From NCBI GenBank assembly GCA_009780285.1, contig WRAL01000025.1, positions 1 to 10,152 of the forward strand: a DNA stretch of 10,152 nucleotides, given 5' to 3'. A model generated the notes under the pieces. It was not told where the DNA came from. It saw only the letters and a program-made list of their open reading frames with translations, and ran no database searches. This DNA comes from Treponema sp. (lineage in GTDB: Bacteria; Spirochaetota; Spirochaetia; Treponematales; Breznakiellaceae). The translations under genes and the position numbers were made by a program. Shown here one piece after another: positions 5,408 through 10,152 of the stretch (position 1 is the first letter of the stretch; the number at the start of each line of letters is the position of its first letter).

Positions 5408-7057
5408 ATGAAAAAGCGCGCGCTTATCAGCGTTTTTTACAAGGACGGCGTTTCGGCGCTCGCGTCCCGCCTGAGCGAAATGGGCTGGGAGATCGTTTCC
5501 ACCGGGGGAACGGCCGCGCATTTTCGCGAAAAGGGAATCCCGGTCCTGGACGTTTCGGAAATTACCGGATTCCCCGAATGCTTTGACGGCCGGGTAAAAA
5601 CCCTGCACCCAAAGATCCACGGCGGCATTCTCGCGCGCCGAGGCGAGGAAAGCCACGCGCAGGCGCTTCAAAGCCTGGAAATCGGCGCCATCGATCTGGT
5701 CTGCGTAAACCTCTATCCTTTTTTCGAAAAATCGCGGGCCGGCCTTCCCCAGGCCGAAACCATAGAGTTTATCGACATAGGCGGGCCCTCCATGCTGCGA
5801 TCGGCGGCCAAAAATTTCGCCGACGTCATCGTCCTTTCCGATCCGGCTGACTACGGCGAGACGCTGGCCGCGCTTGAATCGGGGAACGTCCCCGAGGCGC
5901 TTAGAAAAAGGCTCGCCGGCAAGGCCTTCAACCTTACCTCCGCCTACGACGCGGCGATCTCGCGCTACCTCCTGGACGAGGAATACCCGGAATACCTAAG
6001 CGCGCCCTACAAAAAAAGCGCAGGCCTGCGCTACGGCGAAAACCCCGGCCAGTCCGCCGCGCTGTACCTTCGCGCCGACATGCCCGGCGCCTTCGAAGGC
6101 ATGGAACAGCTTAACGGCAAGGAGCTTGGCTACAACAATATCCGCGACCTGGATCTGGCCTGGAAAGCGGCCTGCGCCTTCGGCCTTAAGTCCAAGGCCG
6201 GAAACGCGCAGCCCTTTGGCGAGGCCGAGGCGCGGCGCCTGGTCCCCGAGGCTTTCGCCGACACCGCTGGCGGCGGCGTCGCCGCCGGCAGCGGCGAGTT
6301 CTGCTGCGTCGCCGTCAAGCACAACACCCCCTGCGGCATAGCGCTGGGCGATAGCCTTCTTGAGGCCTACCAAAAAACCTTCGCCTGCGATCCGGTGTCG
6401 ATTTTCGGCGGCATCGTCGCCTGCAACGCCGCCGTGGACGCGCGCCTGGCCGCTCTTCTCGGCGAACTGTTCCTGGAAATCGTCGCCGCGCCGGGATTCG
6501 ACGAGGAGGCTTTGGAAATCCTGTCCCGCAAGAAAAACCTGCGGGTGATGCGGCTTTCCAAGGCGCCTGAGGATCCGCTTGAGCTTGTTTCCGTGGACGG
6601 CGGCCTTCTTGCCCAGCAAAGCGATCGCGTCCTTCTGGACAAGTGGGAGGTCGTAACCAAGGCCGCGCCCAGCGCCGAGGAGGCGCGAGACATGATCTTC
6701 GGCATGAGGGCGGCGACGTTCGCCAAGTCCAACGCTATAGTGATAGTGAAGGATCAGGCGGCCACGGGAATCGACGCCGGGCAGACGAACAGGATCTGGG
6801 CGGCAAGGCAGGCGCTCGAACGGAGCGCGTTCGCGCTTGCCGCCGAATCCTCGGCCTGGAAAAACGGCGAGCCGGCGCGAGTCCTCGCATCGGACGCGTT
6901 CTTCCCCTTCCCCGACGTGGTCCAAGCCGCCGCCGAAGCCGGAATCAGGGCCATAGTCCAGCCCGGCGGCTCGATGAACGACCGCCTTTCGATAGAGGCC
7001 TGCGACAGGCTTGGAATCGCGATGGCCTTCACCGGCGCCAGGCATTTCAAGCATTAG
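5408..7057 (+). CDS. purH: Bifunctional AICAR formyltransferase / IMP cyclohydrolase PurH
   Basis: PurH carries out the last two steps of de novo purine synthesis: formylation of AICAR by 10-formyl-THF, then ring closure to IMP, in the cytoplasm. The N-terminal cyclohydrolase domain (about 1-190) shows STGGT (31-35), KTLHPKIHGGIL (64-75), VNLYPF (100-105) and IDIGGPSMLRSAAKN (122-136). The formyltransferase domain shows LRYGENPGQ (207-215), GKELGYNNIRDLD (237-249), the catalytic-type KHNTPCG (K304, H305), DPVSIFGG (328-335), SNAIVIVK (441-448), SDAFFPFPD (495-503) and the terminal FTGARHFKH. At 549 residues it is somewhat longer than the usual 510-530. The extra length seems to lie at about 262-297, an Ala/Gly/Glu-rich linker just before KHNTPCG. 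The start ATG has a good ribosome-binding site. A small membrane-protein gene follows after 33 bases. Confidence 0.97.
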   Translation: MKKRALISVFYKDGVSALASRLSEMGWEIVSTGGTAAHFREKGIPVLDVSEITGFPECFDGRVKTLHPKIHGGILARRGEESHAQALQSLEIGAIDLVCVNLYPFFEKSRAGLPQAETIEFIDIGGPSMLRSAAKNFADVIVLSDPADYGETLAALESGNVPEALRKRLAGKAFNLTSAYDAAISRYLLDEEYPEYLSAPYKKSAGLRYGENPGQSAALYLRADMPGAFEGMEQLNGKELGYNNIRDLDLAWKAACAFGLKSKAGNAQPFGEAEARRLVPEAFADTAGGGVAAGSGEFCCVAVKHNTPCGIALGDSLLEAYQKTFACDPVSIFGGIVACNAAVDARLAALLGELFLEIVAAPGFDEEALEILSRKKNLRVMRLSKAPEDPLELVSVDGGLLAQQSDRVLLDKWEVVTKAAPSAEEARDMIFGMRAATFAKSNAIVIVKDQAATGIDAGQTNRIWAARQALERSAFALAAESSAWKNGEPARVLASDAFFPFPDVVQAAAEAGIRAIVQPGGSMNDRLSIEACDRLGIAMAFTGARHFKH

Positions 7058-7090
7058 GCCCGAGAACATGCGCTAAAGCGGGCGGTTTGC

Positions 7091-7480
7091 ATGGAAAGCT
7101 CCACCGACAACCTGAAGGAAACTCCCGCATTGCCCGGAGCCGCCGCGCATATAGTCCCGGCCTTTTTAAGGCACGGCTCGCGCTACGCGCTGGCTCTTAC
7201 GCTCGTGTTTTTCGGCCTTTTCGCAGCCGGCGGCATGGCCGATCCGGGCGCCCCGGATCCGCTTTTGCTTATGTTCCTGGCGCTTCTGCGCTATTCGGCC
7301 TTCGCGCTTTTCGCGCTTTCCGTAGTGGCGCTGGGCTTCGCGGCGCGGGCCCTTGGGCGCGCGCCTCTGTCCAAATGCCTGCGCCGCATTTTCCTGTACT
7401 TTTTTTTCGCGCTTTTGGCTGCGCTCGCGGTCATGTTCAGCCTGCTCGTGGCGGCCGTGTCTCGGGGCGTCGCGCCGTAG
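7091..7480 (+). CDS. Small hypothetical membrane protein, probably co-transcribed with purH
   Basis: A 129-residue protein not recognised as any family. After a polar N-terminus of about 28 residues there are three hydrophobic segments: about 31-48 (YALALTLVFFGLFAAGG), about 58-86 (a long or kinked stretch with an Arg at 67) and about 100-124 (IFLYFFFALLAALAVMFSLLVAA). A short positive loop, GRAPLSKCLRR, sits between the second and third, suggesting that this loop is cytoplasmic. It starts 33 bases after purH with only a weak ribosome-binding site and no clear promoter of its own, so transcription from purH is likely. Its stop codon lies inside the left arm of the 20-bp palindrome at 7471-7513. 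That it is really coding is supported by the consistently hydrophobic translation, not by homology. Confidence 0.65.
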   Translation: MESSTDNLKETPALPGAAAHIVPAFLRHGSRYALALTLVFFGLFAAGGMADPGAPDPLLLMFLALLRYSAFALFALSVVALGFAARALGRAPLSKCLRRIFLYFFFALLAALAVMFSLLVAAVSRGVAP

Positions 7481-7513
7481 GAGGCGAGCCGACGGCTCGC
7501 CTCCTACGGCGCG
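7471..7513 (+). terminator. Perfect 20-bp palindrome ending the purH transcription unit
   Basis: Positions 7471-7490 are the exact reverse complement of 7494-7513, with a 3-base loop GAC. The stem is about 75% G+C and is followed by TTT and then the -35 box of the next promoter (7515-7520). The left arm carries the last residues and the TAG (7478-7480) of the membrane-protein gene. The stem could stop transcription, but three T residues are few for an intrinsic terminator; a REP-like repeat that also protects the 3' end of the mRNA is an alternative. Confidence 0.75.
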
Positions 7514-7514
7514 T

Positions 7515-7543
7515 TTGCAAAAGACCGCGCGATCCGGTACAAT
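7515..7543 (+). promoter_or_regulatory. Candidate promoter of the TPR membrane protein, near-leaderless
   Basis: TTGCAA (7515-7520) and TACAAT (7538-7543) have a 17-base spacer. The ATG at 7555 follows 11 bases later (ACGCTACATAT) with no ribosome-binding sequence, so the mRNA would begin about 4-6 bases before the start codon. The -35 box begins one base after the preceding palindrome. Confidence 0.55.
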
Positions 7544-7554
7544 ACGCTACATAT

Positions 7555-8661
7555 ATGAGGCTCGATCCAATTCTTGCGAAGGCAAGCAGGCTTGCGCGCG
7601 CGGGCAGGCACAGGGAGGCGCTGGGCGTCCTTCAGCCGGAGGTTACCCGCTACGAAAGATCTTTTGTCTACTTCTACCTTCTGGGAGCCGTATGCCTGCG
7701 CGCCGGCGAATTCGGCAGCGCGCTTACGTACCTTAGACTCGCGCACGAGATAAAGCCCCGCGACGCGCGGGCGCTTCTTGGCCTGGCGGCGCTGTACCTT
7801 CGCCGAGGCGACACTACCCGCGCCGTGGATTTCTACCTGGACGCGCTGGACATAGACGGCTCCTGCCGCAAGGCGAAGCGCGCGCTGCGGATGATCCGCC
7901 GCCGCGCCGGCTCCGACGATTTCCCGGCCTGGCTGGAGTCGGGCCCCCTGCGCGGGCTTTTCCCGCCCATTCCCTTTACGGGCCCTTCGCCGCGCTCCTT
8001 TGCCATAGTCGCCGGCTCCGTCATCGCCTTCCTTGCGCTGGGCGCAGGGATAGTGGAGGCGCGAACCGGCCTTGTTTCCGGCCTTTTGCGGCAGCGCGGG
8101 GACAGGGAAATCCCTGCGGAACTCGTCCTGGCCTGGAGCGACAGGATTTCGCCCTTGGGCGAGGCGCAGGAAGGCGGCCTTTCCCTAAGCCCCGGCGAGG
8201 CCATCGCCACCTACGAGCGCGCGCTTTCCCTCTTTTCCGACCGCCGCGACGAGGCCGCGCGCCTGCAGCTTAACCGCATCGTCGAGTCCAACGCCTCCGA
8301 GGGCCTTGTAAACAGGGCGCTTCTCATGCTTTCCCTGCTTGAGACCCCAGGCTTCGACACCTACCGGCGCGAGGACAACGTAAGCTACGCCGCGGCCTGG
8401 CAGGAGCCGGCTTTGTACAAAGGCGTCCACGTGATCTGGCGCGGAGTCGCCGCCAACGCCTCCATAACCGAGGAAGGCACCAACTTCGACTTCCTTTTGG
8501 GCGCCGACGCGCCAAGAATAGTCGAGGGAATGGTTCCGGTGTATTTCCAGGGCGCCGTTCCCACGCCGGACAGCGCCATCGAGGTGCTTGGCCGCATCGT
8601 GCAGGACGAGTCCACCGGCCGAATCAGGCTTGAGGGCGTGGCGATACGGCTCAACCTGTAG
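7555..8661 (+). CDS. TPR-repeat membrane protein with a beta-rich, possibly OB-fold C-terminal domain
   Basis: A 368-residue protein of unknown specific role. The N-terminal third (about 1-115) reads as tetratricopeptide repeats: ARAGRHREALGVLQPE, YLLGAVCLRAGEFGSALTYL and LGLAALYLRRGDTTRAVDFY fit the TPR A/B helix pattern with Gly8 and Ala20-type positions. A single membrane segment at about 148-167 (SFAIVAGSVIAFLALGAGIV) separates this from the C-terminal part. Arg/Lys richness before the segment places the TPR half in the cytoplasm. The C-terminal half has a helical region (about 210-265) and then beta-rich sequence (about 285-368) including YKGVHVIWRGVAANASI and EVLGRIVQD, which resembles an OB-fold; that part is inference. 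The frame stays open far upstream into purH, but the ATG at 7555 directly after a promoter and at the start of TPR homology is preferred. Confidence 0.85.
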   Translation: MRLDPILAKASRLARAGRHREALGVLQPEVTRYERSFVYFYLLGAVCLRAGEFGSALTYLRLAHEIKPRDARALLGLAALYLRRGDTTRAVDFYLDALDIDGSCRKAKRALRMIRRRAGSDDFPAWLESGPLRGLFPPIPFTGPSPRSFAIVAGSVIAFLALGAGIVEARTGLVSGLLRQRGDREIPAELVLAWSDRISPLGEAQEGGLSLSPGEAIATYERALSLFSDRRDEAARLQLNRIVESNASEGLVNRALLMLSLLETPGFDTYRREDNVSYAAAWQEPALYKGVHVIWRGVAANASITEEGTNFDFLLGADAPRIVEGMVPVYFQGAVPTPDSAIEVLGRIVQDESTGRIRLEGVAIRLNL

Positions 8662-8699
8662 ACTAGGCGCGCTTCCGCGGAAATCAAACTTTCGCAATT

Positions 8700-8797
8700 A
8701 CCGCAGAGCCGCGCGGGGTACAGAGAAGTTGCAAGGAAGAAATCCCCTTGCGGGCGCGCCGCGCGACAATGCTCGCTCTCCCTCCGTGCCCTCCGTG
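8700..8797. repeat. Second CTCCGTG-repeat region, with hairpin
   Basis: CTCCGTG units at 8782-8788 and 8791-8797 form CTCCGTGCCCTCCGTG, identical over 16 bases to 5178-5193 and followed by GTTAA. On the left, ACCGCAGAG (8700-8708) and ACAGAGAAG (8720-8728) look like decayed units in the opposite orientation. Between them GCAAGG (8731-8736) can pair with CCTTGC (8746-8751). The left part is weak. The whole gap 8662-8856 shows no coding frame with family resemblance. Confidence 0.6.
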
Positions 8798-8856
8798 GTT
8801 AAAAATTCTTCGGCTTGGCTGAAAATTGATTTCCGTGGCCCTCCTTTCGAATCGCC

Positions 8857-8885
8857 TTGCGCGTCGCCGGCTTTTGCGCCATAAT
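8857..8885 (+). promoter_or_regulatory. Candidate promoter of the threonine aldolase gene, short leader
   Basis: TTGCGC (8857-8862) and CATAAT (8880-8885) are 17 bases apart. The ATG at 8899 follows after 13 bases (CGTCGCAAGCATT) with no clear ribosome-binding sequence, giving a predicted leader of about 6 bases. Confidence 0.45.
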
Positions 8886-8898
8886 CGTCGCAAGCATT

Positions 8899-9951
8899 AT
8901 GATAGATATACGCAGCGACACGGTAACCGTTCCGACCGAAGAGATGCGCGAGGCAATGGCTGGCGCGGAGGTCGGCGACGACGTTTACGGGGACGATCCC
9001 ACGGTAAACGCTCTTGAGGAGCTGGGCGCGAGGATGCTCGGCAAGGAAGCGGCGCTGTTCGTGCCTTCCGGGACTTTCGGCAACCAGCTCGCGCTTTTCG
9101 CCTGGTGCCCCAGGGGAAGCGAGGCGATAATGGGCGAAAGCTGCCACATCGTGGAGCACGAGGCCGGCGGCGCCGCGGTGATCGCCGGCGTTCAAACCCG
9201 CTGCGCCCCGGACCCCGAGGGAATTCCCGACCCGCAGGAGATCGCGAAAAGGCTTAGGCGGCAGGACCTTCACGCGCCGGCGACCTCGCTTATCTGCCTT
9301 GAAAACGCGCATTCCTCGGGGCGGGCGGCAAGCCTTCAAAGCATGGACGCGATATGCGAGATCGCCGCCAAGTGGGAAGTGCCCGTGCATCTGGACGGCG
9401 CGCGGATTTTCAACGCGGCGGCGGCGCTGGGCTGCGACGCGGACGAGATAGCCTCGCGCGCCGACTCGGTGATGGTCTGCCTTTCCAAGGGCCTTTGCGC
9501 GCCGGTCGGATCGCTTCTGGCCGGGCCCAAGGACTTTATCGAGGCGGCCCTCCTTAAGCGCAAGATAATGGGCGGCGGAATGCGGCAGGCCGGCATCATA
9601 GCCGCCGCCGGCATCGTCGCGCTTAAAAACCACGCGCCGCTTTTGGCCGAGGATCACGCGCGGGCCAAGGCGCTCGCGCGGGGGATCGCCGAAATCGACG
9701 GCGCGCGGCTTTTGTGGGAACCGGAGATCAACATGGTGTTTTTCTCGCACCCCTGCGCGCTCCGGCCGATCGCCGCGTCGAACGTGGTAAAGGCCTTTTT
9801 CAAGCGCGGGGTGCGAATAAACCCGCCGGAACACGGGGTGTTCCGTTTCGTCACCCATCACTGGATAGGCGACGAGGAGATAAAAACTATTTTGGCGGTG
9901 GCGAGGGAAGCCTTCGCCGCCGAGCAGGACGGAGGAGGAAGCTTGCTATGA
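8899..9951 (+). CDS. ltaE: Low-specificity L-threonine aldolase (PLP-dependent)
   Basis: A 350-residue fold-type I PLP enzyme of the threonine aldolase family (beta-eliminating lyase fold), which cleaves L-threonine or L-allo-threonine to glycine and acetaldehyde in the cytoplasm. Visible signatures are IDIRSDTVTVPTEEMREAM at the start, GDDVYGDDPTVNALE (26-40), PSGTFGNQLA (56-65), His83 in CHIVEHEAGG, HLDGARIFNA (164-173) with Asp166 and Arg169, the cofactor lysine Lys197 in CLSKGLCAPVGS, and Arg316 in FRFVTHHW. The length matches the family, about 335-350. ATG 8899 is chosen because homology starts at IDIRSD and a promoter lies just upstream; a TTG at 8857 in frame would fall in the -35 box. 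The next gene overlaps its stop as ATGA, and GGAGGAGGAA (9931-9940) within its last codons serves that gene. Confidence 0.95.
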   Translation: MIDIRSDTVTVPTEEMREAMAGAEVGDDVYGDDPTVNALEELGARMLGKEAALFVPSGTFGNQLALFAWCPRGSEAIMGESCHIVEHEAGGAAVIAGVQTRCAPDPEGIPDPQEIAKRLRRQDLHAPATSLICLENAHSSGRAASLQSMDAICEIAAKWEVPVHLDGARIFNAAAALGCDADEIASRADSVMVCLSKGLCAPVGSLLAGPKDFIEAALLKRKIMGGGMRQAGIIAAAGIVALKNHAPLLAEDHARAKALARGIAEIDGARLLWEPEINMVFFSHPCALRPIAASNVVKAFFKRGVRINPPEHGVFRFVTHHWIGDEEIKTILAVAREAFAAEQDGGGSLL

Positions 9952-10152
9952 GCGTTTACAAGGAAAGAGTGAAAAAAATGGCCGAATGGATGAGGCGCGA
10001 GGGCGTTTTCATGGCCATGTTCGACGACTTCGAGCCGCGCCGCGATTCCAGCCTGCGCTGGCTTTCCGGCCAGCCGGGAGACGCGCTGCTGTTCGTTTCG
10101 GCCGAGGGAAAGACGCTTTTGTTCCCCTGGGACACGATCATGGCAAGCTCCC
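9948..10152 (+). CDS. M24-family peptidase (Xaa-Pro peptidase-like), N-terminal part cut by window edge
   Basis: The first 68 codons begin MSVYKERVKKMAEWMRREG and continue with FEPRRDSSLRWLSGQPGDA, LLFVSAEGKTLLFPWDTIMA. This matches the creatinase-type N-terminal domain of Xaa-Pro aminopeptidase/dipeptidase proteins, where the R/D-SLRWLSG region and a later PWD are typical. The catalytic metal-binding domain lies beyond the window, so activity cannot be judged. The ATG overlaps the TGA of the aldolase gene (ATGA), with a strong ribosome-binding site GGAGGAGGAA seven bases upstream, indicating translational coupling. Confidence 0.75.
   Translation, partial: MSVYKERVKKMAEWMRREGVFMAMFDDFEPRRDSSLRWLSGQPGDALLFVSAEGKTLLFPWDTIMASS

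Noticed and set aside
4997..7498. Shared 12-base GAGCCGACGGCT between the minus strand at 4997-5008 and the tip of the 7471-7513 palindrome
   Set aside because: A 12-base GC-rich palindromic match is expected by chance in 10 kb of such composition. It is noted only because both copies sit just upstream of promoters.
6643..7554. In-frame upstream extension of the TPR protein through the 3' part of purH and the small membrane-protein gene
   Set aside because: It overlaps conserved purH coding sequence in another frame, its residues are Arg/Gly-rich and featureless, and a promoter lies directly before the ATG at 7555.
8698..9861. Long open frame on the minus strand across the threonine aldolase gene
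   Set aside because: Antisense shadow of a strongly conserved gene in GC-rich DNA; its translation shows no family features. The same reasoning removes other long antisense frames across purH, obg and the lipoprotein.

Overview
The window is GC-rich chromosomal DNA (roughly 60-65% G+C by eye) carrying ordinary housekeeping and conserved genes with short intergenic gaps. It looks like a bacterium of the spirochaete type (Treponema-like). The support is an obg-nadD pair, a lipoprotein whose lipobox tolerates Ala at -3, and Listeria-Bacteroides-type repeats fused to a large secreted propeller. This placement is an inference of moderate-to-low confidence; no rRNA or other marker gene is present.

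Layout. Positions 1-1406 on the minus strand hold obg (ribosome-associated GTPase) followed, with a 4-base overlap, by the N-terminal part of nadD (NAD biosynthesis). Positions 1585-3744 on the plus strand encode a 719-residue lipoprotein with a seven-blade RCC1-type propeller. A 100-bp inverted-repeat element (3814-3913) lies between this gene and a convergent EamA/DMT-family transporter gene (3915-4910, minus), which is preceded by a possible 18-codon upstream ORF. Positions 4998-5361 contain no gene but hold a composite inverted repeat built of CTCCGTG units around two perfect hairpins. purH (5408-7057) and a small membrane-protein gene (7091-7480) follow on the plus strand, closed by a perfect 20-bp palindrome (7471-7513). 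Next come a TPR membrane protein (7555-8661), a second CTCCGTG-repeat region (8700-8797), a PLP-dependent low-specificity threonine aldolase (8899-9951), and the start of an M24 (Xaa-Pro peptidase-like) gene coupled to it by an ATGA overlap and cut by the window edge.

How the genes relate. obg/nadD and the aldolase/M24 peptidase pair look translationally coupled. purH and the membrane protein probably share a transcript. The others appear to be single transcription units. Several genes (obg, TPR protein, threonine aldolase, and the upstream ORF before the transporter) have a sigma70-like promoter whose -10 box lies only 5-13 bases before the ATG, which suggests very short or leaderless mRNAs. 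No defence system, CRISPR array, transposase gene, tRNA or rRNA was seen. The most unusual content is the set of intergenic palindromic elements and the short-leader promoter pattern.
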